NCBI GenBank assembly: GCA_049322295.1 | Contig: JBMORO010000008.1 | Coordinates: 1 to 17,956, forward strand | Origin: JBMORO01 sp049322295 | GTDB taxonomy: Bacteria; Patescibacteriota; Minisyncoccia; RBG-13-40-8-A | DNA length: 17,956 bases | Reading direction: 5' to 3' | In this document: one piece after another, positions 6,803 to 15,040 of the stretch | How positions within the stretch are numbered: the first letter of the stretch is position 1 | Layout: every line of letters begins with the position of its first letter | The notes under the pieces: generated by a model | Database searches by the model: none | What the model was told of the DNA's origin: nothing | Seen by the model: the letters and a program-made list of their open reading frames with translations, nothing else | Made by a program: the position numbers and the translations under genes

Positions 6803-7070
6803 AAGTTTTTCCTCTAAAACAACATAGCGAATAAAAGTGCGTCAGTATTGCTTCCATCATCGCCTGCTCCAAGGTCTTTGTAATAACGATTGCTTCGTGA
6901 TGCGTCAGGTTTCTGAGGCCATCAATTTTTGTCTCACTTCTCAACTCGCTTTCGGAAAAAACACAAAACAATTCTCCTTCTTTTAGCTTCTCTCCTCTTT
7001 TATATTCTCTTATTGCACCATCTGAACTGATAACCACTCCTTTTTCTAAAACATCTTTTCTAAGATTCAT
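6786..7070 (-). CDS. Small protein of unknown function (94 aa)
   Basis: I do not recognise the family. The protein begins MNLRKDVLEKGVVISSDGAI and has no membrane segment or obvious motif. A central stretch, NLTHHEAIVITKTLEQAMME, is probably helical, and the C-terminus has two adjacent Cys. Expression signals are very clear: AAAAAGGAGG 5 nt before the ATG, a promoter at 7098-7126, and a terminator hairpin with the stop codon in its loop. The C-terminal residues are therefore constrained by the hairpin. It is one of five genes here with the same leader layout (others at 7146, 7672, 11570 and 15032). Confidence 0.75.
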   Translation of the reverse strand: MNLRKDVLEKGVVISSDGAIREYKRGEKLKEGELFCVFSESELRSETKIDGLRNLTHHEAIVITKTLEQAMMEAILTHFYSLCCFRGKTWPEMT

Positions 7071-7097
7071 TTCGCCTCCTTTTTATTTTAGATTTTT

Positions 7098-7126
7098 AGA
7101 TTAGCAGATTTAATCTTTGTAGTCAA
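7098..7126 (-). promoter_or_regulatory. Predicted promoter of the 94-aa gene
   Basis: Minus strand TTGACT (7121-7126), 17-nt spacer, TAATCT (7098-7103). It lies directly after the terminator of the preceding C39-like gene, so the two genes appear to be independent units. Confidence 0.6.
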
Positions 7127-7161
7127 ATAAAAACTGGCGAGAAGTTCATTTCTCGCCAGTT
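7127..7161 (-). terminator. Terminator of the C39-like gene, stop codon in the loop
   Basis: AACTGGCGAGAA (7132-7143) pairs perfectly (12 bp) with TTCTCGCCAGTT (7150-7161). The TGA stop (7146-7148) lies inside the 6-nt loop. A T-rich tract follows on the minus strand. Confidence 0.8.
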
Positions 7162-7571
7162 GGCTTTGTGACTTCAATAACCCATCCATGTGATTTCCCT
7201 CCACCTCCATACCATTTCTTTTTGAGAATAGACAAATGACACCAATATGGTTCTTTTCTCTCACTATCGTAAATGAGGGCCTTGCCATCTGCTATATCTC
7301 CAACCACAACATAATGGTCACGTGGAAATGGGTACCAAAGTATTGACCGCGGTTTGAGATTACGAATACTGATTGTTTTTGATACAGCAACCAGACCTGC
7401 TTTGCGCAATTCCTGAAGAATTCTTTTTGGAGAAGTTCCTCTTTTGGCATTTACCGAGAAAATCGCTCCCGGCAAACCAAACATTTTAAGTATGGTGTTA
7501 ACAACGCAGACGCCACAACTTTTACTGTCGTTTTGTCGAAAAAAATATTCTACATTCGCTCTTTTTTTCAA
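7146..7571 (-). CDS. C39-like cysteine peptidase domain protein (papain fold)
   Basis: The 141-aa protein matches the C39 / bacteriocin-processing peptidase pattern. Q13 lies before N-D-S-K-S-C19-G-V (oxyanion Gln and nucleophile Cys), followed by NTILKMFG. H86 is in RDHYVVVGD and D102 in LIYDS, so the catalytic Cys-His-Asp triad is complete. Normally this domain is the N-terminal part of a peptidase-ABC exporter that cuts double-glycine leaders. Here it stands alone, without membrane segments, ABC domain or signal peptide. It might process a partner peptide, or might be a related cytosolic hydrolase. The start is TTG at 7571, chosen because AGGAGG sits 5-6 nt upstream. It has its own promoter (7594-7621) and terminator. 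No double-glycine precursor peptide was recognised next to it. Confidence 0.8.
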   Translation of the reverse strand: MKKRANVEYFFRQNDSKSCGVCVVNTILKMFGLPGAIFSVNAKRGTSPKRILQELRKAGLVAVSKTISIRNLKPRSILWYPFPRDHYVVVGDIADGKALIYDSERKEPYWCHLSILKKKWYGGGGKSHGWVIEVTKPTGEK

Positions 7572-7593
7572 TTTTCCCTCCTTTTTATTTTAA

Positions 7594-7621
7594 ATAATAG
7601 CACTAATTAAATATTTGTAAA
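7594..7621 (-). promoter_or_regulatory. Predicted promoter of the C39-like gene
   Basis: Minus strand TTTACA (7616-7621), 16-nt spacer, TATTAT (7594-7599), followed by TTAAAATAAAAAGGAGG. Confidence 0.55.
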
Positions 7622-7626
7622 TAGTT

Positions 7627-7657
7627 AGAGCTCGGTTGGTTTTTCCAAACGAGCTCT
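7627..7657 (-). terminator. Hairpin after the 74-aa gene
   Basis: AGAGCTCGGTTGG (7627-7639) pairs with CCAAACGAGCTCT (7645-7657), 12 of 13 positions, around a T5 loop. No clear U-tract follows on the minus strand, so it may stabilise the RNA or terminate weakly. Confidence 0.5.
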
Positions 7658-7671
7658 TTCAGGAAACCTCA

Positions 7672-7896
7672 TTAAAAGACTTTAATTTTAAGTCTCTCGT
7701 TACTGACATTTTGTACTCCTTTTTTTTCAAATTCGACAGTGGATTCCCAGGGACCTGGGTGAAGAACCTTGGCCATGATAGCATAACCAGGTAGTAATGA
7801 GTCATGTAGGACTTCCACTATCTGACACATTTTTAATAAGTCACCATCAACGTCAGTAAAAGGCTTCCTTTTTGCGGGTTCTTTGTTTTTAATCAC
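7672..7896 (-). CDS. Small protein of unknown function (74 aa)
   Basis: Not recognised. It starts with a basic N-terminus (MIKNKEPAKRKPFTD) and later has VEVLHDSLLPGYAIMAKVLH and a charged C-terminus. It has no membrane segment and is probably a small alpha/beta cytosolic protein. The GTG start at 7896 is set by an excellent AGGAGGTGA 6 nt upstream within the shared TTAATAAAAGGAGG leader. tRNA-Ser(GGA) lies about 50 nt upstream on the same strand. No strong promoter is seen between them, so it may be read from the tRNA transcript. A perfect-looking hairpin follows 15 nt after the stop. Confidence 0.75.
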   Translation of the reverse strand: MIKNKEPAKRKPFTDVDGDLLKMCQIVEVLHDSLLPGYAIMAKVLHPGPWESTVEFEKKGVQNVSNERLKIKVF

Positions 7897-7947
7897 CGTT
7901 CACCTCCTTTTATTAAAATTAAGAGCCCAAAGAGCAAAAGATATTTT

Positions 7948-8034
7948 CGGAGGCGAGAGGATTCGAACCTCTGATACCATTTCTGGTATAGTTGCTCTCC
8001 AAACAACCGCACTAGACCGCTATGCGACGCCTCC
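7948..8034 (-). tRNA. tRNA-Ser (anticodon GGA)
   Basis: Read on the minus strand, acceptor GGAGGCG pairs with CGCCTCC (8028-8034 with 7949-7955). The anticodon stem GTTGT/GCAAC encloses loop TTGGAGA with anticodon GGA. The long variable arm ATACCA-GAAA-TGGTAT is typical of class II tRNAs such as Ser. The T arm is AGAGG-TTCGAAT-CCTCT. The discriminator is G and CCA is not encoded, unlike tRNA-Asn in this window. Just past the 3' end the sequence reads AAAATAT. The 13 bases CCTCCGAAAATAT spanning the tRNA end also occur in the REP palindrome at 17178-17190. Confidence 0.95.
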
Positions 8035-8043
8035 AAATAAATT

Positions 8044-8316
8044 TTATTTCTTTCCCAACTCTCCTGTTAATTTCCTTCTCACCTGTTCAACTTCCCAAGG
8101 GTCTAAAATATCATCAGGATTGTGCTGAAGATGTTCTATTCGGTGCTTTAATTCAAAAGCAGTCAAGCCATCTTTCAAATCATTGGCAAAAACCTGATTT
8201 AAATAATCTCTTTCTTCTTTAGAAATATCGGGGATTTGTCTTAAAGCTATATCAAAATCTTTGCGGTATATCCGTTTAGTATCATCTATCCCAAATATAT
8301 CTTCTATAAGCCCCAT
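8044..8316 (-). CDS. Small charged protein of unknown function (90 aa)
   Basis: Not recognised. The sequence (MGLIEDIFGIDDTKRIYRKD... ISKEERDYLNQVF... DILDPWEVEQVRRKL) is highly charged and predicted mostly helical, with no membrane segment. It lies 24 nt after the 124-aa gene and 9 nt before tRNA-Ser on the same strand. murD, the two small genes and the tRNA may therefore form one transcript. Only a weak AAAG stretch precedes the ATG. The clean frame, codon use like its neighbours and tight spacing support a real gene. The function is unknown. Confidence 0.7.
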   Translation of the reverse strand: MGLIEDIFGIDDTKRIYRKDFDIALRQIPDISKEERDYLNQVFANDLKDGLTAFELKHRIEHLQHNPDDILDPWEVEQVRRKLTGELGKK

Positions 8317-8340
8317 ATCTTTAAAATAATAATTAATAAT

Positions 8341-8715
8341 TTAGATAATTTTCTTTTCTTTGCGAAGCTCTTTATTTTCTTCTTTTTCTTTTTCTTTCTT
8401 TGCCTCCTTTTCTTTATAATATTTACGTTCTAAAAACTCAATAACATCCATATGTGCATCGTGTTCGCTAAGTTCAGGTAAAAATTCACTTATTAGATTT
8501 TCCGCCCTGCCAACTATTCTGTGAGTTGTTTCTGTGTCGGGATAATCTGTATGATTAAGTATCTCAAAAAGAGTTTCAAGAGCAAGTTCTTCTCCTAATT
8601 TGGGAACATTCCAATGCGAAACTATCTTTTGAGCCAGACGCCATTCTTCGGTTTCAGCTTCTGGCTCTTTGTTAAATAGTTTTTTATAGGCCGCGATTAT
8701 TTTTGATTCACTCAT
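8341..8715 (-). CDS. Helical protein with Lys/Glu-rich tail, unknown function (124 aa)
   Basis: Not recognised. Residues 1-95 look like an all-helical domain (IIAAYKKLFNKEPE, EWRLAQKIVSHWNVP, LALETLFEILNHTD, DVIEFLERKYY). Residues 98-124 are almost only K, E and R and are probably a coiled or disordered tail. The ATG at 8715 lies inside the end of murD (8-nt overlap, different frame), which implies translational coupling to murD. The 90-aa gene follows 24 nt downstream. Confidence 0.75.
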   Translation of the reverse strand: MSESKIIAAYKKLFNKEPEAETEEWRLAQKIVSHWNVPKLGEELALETLFEILNHTDYPDTETTHRIVGRAENLISEFLPELSEHDAHMDVIEFLERKYYKEKEAKKEKEKEENKELRKEKKII

Positions 8716-10129
8716 ATTGATTTATATTTTTTAAAAATTTTTTAACAATCATATTAAATTTTTTTCCTCTATCATATTCATTTTTGAACTTTTCGAAACT
8801 TTTTGCCGCGGGGGAAAAAAGTATTATGGACCTGTGGTTTGTAGCGACGGTTTTTAATGCTTTTTCAACACAATCTTCTAAATTCTCATAGACCATAGGT
8901 TTTTCGATTCTGTATCTTAATAAATGTAGCATTTTATTGGTGGAACTGCCTGAAAGAAAAATTAAATTTTGAGGCCTGATTTTTTTTAAAACCACCTTAG
9001 ACCATTCTTTATAATCTAAGTTTCTGTTAGTCCCGCCAGCAATCAGAATAGTGTTTGGACCGCCAAATCTTTCCAATGCTGCGATACCACCCTCTGGTGA
9101 AGTTGCGGCCGTATCATTAATAACTACTAATTTTTTATTCTCAAGAATTCTCTGTTGTCTAAACTCTATGCTGGGTAAATCTCTAATCGCCCCCTGTATG
9201 CTATTCCATTTAATATTGAAAAGATAAGCTACTAAAGAACTAACTAAAACATTCTGTAAATTATGTTTGCCATAATCTTTTTCAAAACCAGATAAATTAA
9301 GAACTTTTAATCCTTTTCCGTTGAAGTTTAAAATTGCATTATTTTTTTTGTAATAAAGGCCATTCAGATTTAACGGCAGGAATTTCAGCGAAAAAAACCA
9401 TGTTTTCGCTTTCGGTTTTAGTTTCAAAAATACTTTTGTCCACTCGTTATCGTAATTTAGAACCAAATTCTGATTCTCGCTTTGTTTTTTAAAAATATTG
9501 GCCTTGGTTAAAATATAATTCTTTATCGTGTTGTGACGATTTAAATGATCTTGATAAATATTCGTTATGACGGCGATGTCAGGAGCCGTTTTAATGCTGC
9601 GAAAATATTCGAGATGAAACGAAGATATTTCGATAACAGCAACGTCTAATCGATTCTTTAAGTTTAAAATTTTTAAAAATTGATAGTCCGTAGAGTTCCC
9701 GGCTGGACTACTTCTCAATCGCGTTTTCAAAAAATGATTAATCCAATTAACAATCGTTGTTTTCCCGCGTGTTCCAGTAACGGCTACCAAGGGTTTTCTA
9801 AATTTTTCGAAAAAAATAGAAGCTTCGTTAACAACGATTTTACCCCGCCCATAAGCATATCTGACAAATTTATTCTTAATCGGAACGTCTGGATTAACTA
9901 CAATTATTTCATTCGCATCTATGTCGGTTTTTTTATGCCCACCCAATGACAGCTTATATTCCCCTTTTATTTTTTTAAGCGATTCGTAAAGTTGTTCTTT
10001 GCGCTTCAAATCGGTAATTGTAATTTGCGCTCCTTGTCTTAAAAGCCAATTTGCAGTTGCCACGCCCCCTCCTAAGATTCCAAGGCCGAATACCAATACT
10101 TTTTTGTTTTTAAAGATTAACCCATTCAT
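8708..10129 (-). CDS. murD: UDP-N-acetylmuramoyl-L-alanine--D-glutamate ligase
   Basis: MurD adds D-glutamate to UDP-MurNAc-L-Ala in peptidoglycan synthesis, using ATP in the cytoplasm. The protein (473 aa from ATG 10129) has the Rossmann-like N-domain KKVLVFGLGILGGGVA and the ATP loop VAVTGTRGKTT at about residues 115-125. The Mg/substrate motif IEISSFHLEYF and TNIYQDHLNRH are also present, as is a C-terminal domain with NDTAATSPEGG and FSPAAKSFEKF. These are the Mur-ligase landmarks, with MurD-specific SFHLE and SPAAKSFD-like endings. The usual Asn in TGTNGKTT is Arg here. A GTG at 10144 would add five residues and overlap the htpX stop; I prefer ATG 10129 because it matches the usual MurD start. 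No Shine-Dalgarno is clear. It ends in an 8-nt overlap with the next gene. Confidence 0.93.
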   Translation of the reverse strand: MNGLIFKNKKVLVFGLGILGGGVATANWLLRQGAQITITDLKRKEQLYESLKKIKGEYKLSLGGHKKTDIDANEIIVVNPDVPIKNKFVRYAYGRGKIVVNEASIFFEKFRKPLVAVTGTRGKTTIVNWINHFLKTRLRSSPAGNSTDYQFLKILNLKNRLDVAVIEISSFHLEYFRSIKTAPDIAVITNIYQDHLNRHNTIKNYILTKANIFKKQSENQNLVLNYDNEWTKVFLKLKPKAKTWFFSLKFLPLNLNGLYYKKNNAILNFNGKGLKVLNLSGFEKDYGKHNLQNVLVSSLVAYLFNIKWNSIQGAIRDLPSIEFRQQRILENKKLVVINDTAATSPEGGIAALERFGGPNTILIAGGTNRNLDYKEWSKVVLKKIRPQNLIFLSGSSTNKMLHLLRYRIEKPMVYENLEDCVEKALKTVATNHRSIILFSPAAKSFEKFKNEYDRGKKFNMIVKKFLKNINQYE

Positions 10130-10136
10130 TGTAAAT

Positions 10137-11027
10137 TTAAACACTCATTTCTCTTAATCTTTTTATGCGCTCCTCAATTGGAGGATGAGTCATAAAAAAT
10201 TTTGCCAGACCTTTATTTTTTAGTGGATTGGTTATATAAAGATGAGCAGTGGCACTATTAGCTGTTCTTAGAGATATTGGATTTTGGGAAATTTTTTCCA
10301 AAGCCCTGGCAAGTCCCTCTGGGTATCTGGTTAATAAAGCACCATCAGCATCAGCTAAATATTCTCTTTTTCGGGAAATTGCCAATTGGATTAATTTAGC
10401 AATCAGGGGTGATAAAATTATAAAAATTAAACCAACTAACATTAGGATTGCTTGAGCCTGACCACCGCCTTCGCTATCGCTTTTTCTCCCCCTAAAAAAT
10501 CTACCCCTTATAAACATATCAGCAATCAGGGAAATTGCTCCTACTAAAACAACGACCACGGTCTGAAGCAAAATATCCCGATTACCAATATGGCTTAATT
10601 CATGAGCAATCACGCCCTCTAATTCGGAACGGTCAGTAATTCGCAAAAGTCCCTCGGTTATAGCAATTACTGCATTTTTGGGATTTCTACCAGTGGCAAA
10701 AGCATTAGGAGCTGGTTCATTAATTAAATAAATTTTGGGCATTGGCAAGCCAGCGGTAATACAAAGATTTTCTACAATGTGGTAAAGTTCGGGATTTTCA
10801 TCGTGGGCTAAGGACTTGGCATGCGATATCGCCAATACAATTTTATCAGAAAACCAATAACTGATAAAACTCATAAAAATACTTATAAAAACAGCAATAA
10901 ACAAAACTCCTTGATTATCAAAATAATAACTCAAAAACCACCCCAAGCCGATGATAATGATAAAAAACAAAGAAAAAAGAAGCCAGGTTTTCCTGATATT
11001 GGAGTCAATGTGAGTATAGAGAGTCAT
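10137..11027 (-). CDS. htpX: Membrane zinc metalloprotease HtpX
   Basis: HtpX is an inner-membrane M48 protease that degrades misfolded membrane proteins. The 296-aa protein has hydrophobic segments at about 14-36, 41-60, 152-171 and 192-215. The zinc motif HELSH is at 142-146 (VIAHELSHIGNRD) and the third ligand E222 is in KREYLADADGA. The N-terminal part of the catalytic domain (PKIYLINEPAPNAFATGRNP) and the ending THPPIEERIKRLREM are also canonical. The stop falls just before the murD start. lemA, its usual neighbour, is about 1.3 kb upstream, separated by an S23 pseudogene and an orphan gene. The sequence just before the ATG (AATTAGAACATT, then ATGAC) closely resembles that before lemA. 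Confidence 0.96.
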   Translation of the reverse strand: MTLYTHIDSNIRKTWLLFSLFFIIIIGLGWFLSYYFDNQGVLFIAVFISIFMSFISYWFSDKIVLAISHAKSLAHDENPELYHIVENLCITAGLPMPKIYLINEPAPNAFATGRNPKNAVIAITEGLLRITDRSELEGVIAHELSHIGNRDILLQTVVVVLVGAISLIADMFIRGRFFRGRKSDSEGGGQAQAILMLVGLIFIILSPLIAKLIQLAISRKREYLADADGALLTRYPEGLARALEKISQNPISLRTANSATAHLYITNPLKNKGLAKFFMTHPPIEERIKRLREMSV

Positions 11028-11030
11028 AAT

Positions 11031-11084
11031 GTTCTAATTGTTGTAAATGTTATAATTGTTGTAGCTGTTGTAGTTGTTAAAATG
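11031..11084. repeat. Low-complexity GTTGTA/AATGTT spacer before htpX
   Basis: A run of short related words such as AATTGTTGTAAATGTTATAA. A similar run in inverted orientation lies after lemA at 12287-12325. No coding potential is assigned. Confidence 0.5.
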
Positions 11085-11459
11085 TTATTTTTTAATTGAT
11101 TTTTCGAGGGCAATAAGTTTAAAATATTCTTCCTGTAAAAGCTGGTTTAATAAAACAATCTCACTGTCCTGAATAAAATTTTCCTGAACAGCTATTTTTA
11201 GGCAAGCTACACATTCTAAAGCTCAGGATTTTGATCTGTTTAAATAAACAGAAAATCCTTTGGAAGTTGGCTGACCTGTACCTTCAGCAATATTTAAAAC
11301 TATAGAATTTGCAGCTCTTTTAAGTTGGTCAACCAAAGAAAATAATTCTTCTTTCGGAAACCTCTTAGTAATTTGATACACTTCATGAACAATTTTCATT
11401 CCTATTTTCCATACCTCCAGATCCTCAAAACGATAATTTTTAAAATTAGATTTTGTCAC
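11085..11459 (-). pseudogene. S23 / four-helix bundle protein gene with in-frame UGA
   Basis: From GTG 11459 the frame encodes the S23 (23S rRNA intervening-sequence-type four-helix bundle) signature: YRFEDLEVWKIGMKIVHEVY, FPKEELFSLVDQLKRAANSI and LNIAEGTG, then KGFSVYLNRSKS. It meets TGA at 11223-11225. The same frame continues after the TGA with ALECVACLKIAVQENF and a typical C-terminal helix to TAA at 11085, about 124 codons in total, the usual family length. The TGA falls where the family has a G-S-x-x-E turn, where Ser (TCA) is the likely ancestral codon. I read this as one nonsense mutation rather than recoding, because other genes use UGA as stop. The family function is unknown. An upstream in-frame ATG at 11615 exists, but it lies within the preceding gene and its terminator. 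Confidence 0.75.
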
Positions 11460-11504
11460 ATTGTTAATTATACTATAACGCAAGTAATGTTGAATTTCAA
11501 TGGC

Positions 11505-11540
11505 AAAAGAAAAAGGACAGCGACTTTCTGTCTCTGTCCT
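11505..11540 (-). terminator. Terminator of the 207-aa orphan gene
   Basis: AGGACAG and GAC (11514-11524) pair with GTC and CTGTCCT (11530-11540), with a single-base mismatch between the two stem parts. A T-rich tract follows on the minus strand, about 30 nt after the stop of the upstream gene. Confidence 0.75.
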
Positions 11541-11569
11541 GCAAAAGAAATAAGTTTCTGTTTTCATTA

Positions 11570-12193
11570 CTAAATTTTGACTGGCATACTCCTTATTCTC
11601 TTGAATTTTTCCCATCCTTCTTTCGGCCCCCAGATGGTCTGCCTATTTAGTTTGCCCGTACGCAGAGGTAAAAGATGAAGAATTTCCGTGTGTTTCTCAT
11701 GAAGGAAATGATACTCATTTCCCCCACTAAACCAGAAGATTTTAAACCACTCTTCACATCTTTTATCTTCGTCGAGTTCGTCTCGAAACTTCAATAGTAT
11801 CCCATCAAAACCACAACAACAATTTTCGATAACATAATTCACTATCCTTGATTTAATATTCTTCATATCAGTCTCAAGATGACCATAATACATCCAAGGA
11901 CTGATCATAACACCGTATCTGTACTTCACAGCTTTAGGAAGATGATAGAAATTGTTTCCATCGCCAAATTGCCCAATGAAATAGGATTCTCCAGTCATCC
12001 AATTTTGAACGTAGATCCTCGTCAAACTGGGAATAGGAAAGCAAATGCTAACATTGGTTAGTCCTCCGGGCAACTTTACTAAAATCGAAGCTGGAATTCC
12101 CTGGCAGACCACTTCCCTAACCTTGTTATCGGTTTTCCAAAAAATCTCATTACCCTTAACAAACCATTGAGAAAAATCTAAATTAGCTAACAT
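11570..12193 (-). CDS. Orphan protein of unknown function (207 aa)
   Basis: Not recognised. It starts MLANLDFSQWFVKGNEIFWK and is rich in aromatic residues (many W, Y and F), with a three-Cys run in VIENCCCGFDGIL. The pattern suggests a mostly beta-strand globular protein, with no signal peptide or membrane segment. It has a consensus promoter (12228-12256), the TTAATAAAAGGAGG leader with SD 5 nt from the ATG, and its own terminator, making a self-contained unit. It sits between lemA and htpX, which are usually adjacent, and is therefore probably an insertion. It shares its layout with the strong-SD genes at 6786, 7146, 7672 and 15032. Confidence 0.75.
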   Translation of the reverse strand: MLANLDFSQWFVKGNEIFWKTDNKVREVVCQGIPASILVKLPGGLTNVSICFPIPSLTRIYVQNWMTGESYFIGQFGDGNNFYHLPKAVKYRYGVMISPWMYYGHLETDMKNIKSRIVNYVIENCCCGFDGILLKFRDELDEDKRCEEWFKIFWFSGGNEYHFLHEKHTEILHLLPLRTGKLNRQTIWGPKEGWEKFKRIRSMPVKI

Positions 12194-12227
12194 TCTAACC
12201 TCCTTTTATTAAATGTTCAGAAATTTC

Positions 12228-12256
12228 AGAATAACAAATGATTTTTAAATTGTCAA
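12228..12256 (-). promoter_or_regulatory. Consensus promoter of the 207-aa gene
   Basis: Minus strand TTGACA (12251-12256), 17-nt spacer, TATTCT (12228-12233). The -35 lies just after the lemA terminator hairpin. Confidence 0.75.
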
Positions 12257-12286
12257 ATTAAAATGGCCCCGCGAAGCGGGGCCATT
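12256..12286 (-). terminator. Terminator after lemA
   Basis: AATGGCCCCGC (12262-12272) and GCGGGGCCATT (12276-12286) form a perfect 11-bp GC-rich stem with a GAA/TTC 3-nt loop, followed by a short T-rich stretch on the minus strand. Confidence 0.75.
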
Positions 12287-12325
12287 GCAATTACAACAAT
12301 TAAAACATTATAACAATTACAACAT
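12287..12325. repeat. Low-complexity AACAATTA/ACATT spacer after lemA
   Basis: Words such as ACAACAATTAAAACATT repeat here; their reverse complements occur at 11031-11084 before htpX. Together they bracket the segment separating lemA from htpX. Confidence 0.45.
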
Positions 12326-12326
12326 C

Positions 12327-12881
12327 TCAAAACTTCACCTCGGGGGCTTCTCTTTCGGCTGGAACTTCAATCTCAAAGAATTCGCGTTTCTGGAATTTTA
12401 ACATATTAGCAACAATTCTGGATGGGAAACTTTCAATTCTAATATTAAAATCTCGAACATTGCCATTATAAAATCTTCGGGCTGCCTGAATTTTGTTTTC
12501 AGTATCAGACAATTCTCTCTGCAACTCCAAGAAATTAGCGCTGGCTTTTAAATCCGGATAATTTTCGGCTACGGCAAAAAGGGTTTTCAAAGTATTAGAC
12601 AAAACATTCTCGGCCTTGGCTTTTTCAGCAACGCCTTGAGCGCTAATTGCTTTGGCTCGTGCTTCAGTTACATTCTCAAATGCTTTTCTTTCATGGGTGG
12701 CATAACCTTTGACTGTTTCCACTAAATTGGGAATTAAATCGTGCCTTCTTTTTAACTGAACATCTATATCTGACCAAGCTTCATCAGTGCGGTTTCTTAA
12801 ACGAATAAGACTATTAAAAATACCTATTGCCCATAAAATAATTACGACTACTATCGCAATGATAATATATAGAAAGGTCAT
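12327..12881 (-). CDS. lemA: LemA family protein
   Basis: The 184-aa protein has one N-terminal membrane helix (about 3-22) and a helical cytoplasmic or external domain. The LemA hallmark is NSLIRLRNRTDEAWSDIDVQLKRRHDLIPNLVETVKGYATHE at about residues 23-65, followed by LSDTENKIQAARRFYNGNVRDFN and a terminal FPSRIVANMLKF. Length and order match the family. LemA proteins are of uncertain role and often co-occur with HtpX. No Shine-Dalgarno is seen; TAGAAT lies 11 nt before the ATG and could be a -10. A strong hairpin terminator follows. Confidence 0.95.
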   Translation of the reverse strand: MTFLYIIIAIVVVIILWAIGIFNSLIRLRNRTDEAWSDIDVQLKRRHDLIPNLVETVKGYATHERKAFENVTEARAKAISAQGVAEKAKAENVLSNTLKTLFAVAENYPDLKASANFLELQRELSDTENKIQAARRFYNGNVRDFNIRIESFPSRIVANMLKFQKREFFEIEVPAEREAPEVKF

Positions 12882-12904
12882 AATGTCTAATTATTCTAAT
12901 TGAC

Positions 12905-12982
12905 CTAATTAACCTAAATAATACCCAATGATTAATGTCTAAAAAGTTTAGGTTAATTAGAAATTAAGTTAATTAGGTTAAT
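12905..12982. repeat. AT-rich inverted and direct repeats between groEL and lemA
   Basis: CTAATTAACCTAAA (12905-12918) is the exact reverse complement of TTTAGGTTAATTAG (12947-12960), and a related TTAATTAGGTTAAT lies at 12969-12982. This could be a weak hairpin or an operator-like array in front of lemA. No T-tract follows, so it is not a typical terminator. Confidence 0.7.
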
Positions 12983-12991
12983 TTTTAATGT

Positions 12992-14927
<1,936 letters not shown>

Positions 14928-14974
14928 AAAATTAAAATTAATAATTTATTAATTATTAATTATATGTATTTTCT

Positions 14975-15003
14975 ATTTTAAGTCAAGAAATGATTAATGT
15001 CAA
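14975..15003 (-). promoter_or_regulatory. groES-groEL promoter
   Basis: Minus strand TTGACA (14998-15003), 17-nt spacer, TAAAAT (14975-14980). A second TTGACT (14980-14985) within the spacer, followed by an AT-rich -10-like region, could form a tandem promoter. Confidence 0.75.
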
Positions 15004-15040
15004 GAAAAATGGGCTTCGAATCCTTTCAGAATCAAAGCCC
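15004..15040 (-). terminator. Terminator overlapping the end of the 166-aa gene
   Basis: GGGCTTCGA (15011-15019) pairs with the region ending AAAGCCC (15034-15040), about 11 pairs with one mismatch. The TGA stop (15032-15034) lies in the stem, and ATTTTTC follows on the minus strand. Confidence 0.75.

Noticed and set aside
10821..11099. A 92-codon plus-strand frame across the htpX start
   Set aside because: Antisense shadow of the htpX N-terminus plus low-complexity spacer.
11223..11225. UGA reassigned to glycine or another amino acid (code 25)
   Set aside because: dnaG, rpoD, groEL, murD, htpX and pyrB have no in-frame UGA, and murD, the C39-like gene and the 166-aa gene end with UGA at sensible places.
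14928..15003. CIRCE (HrcA) operator upstream of groES
   Set aside because: No TTAGCACTC/GAGTGCTAA inverted repeat was found; only a sigma-70-type promoter is visible.
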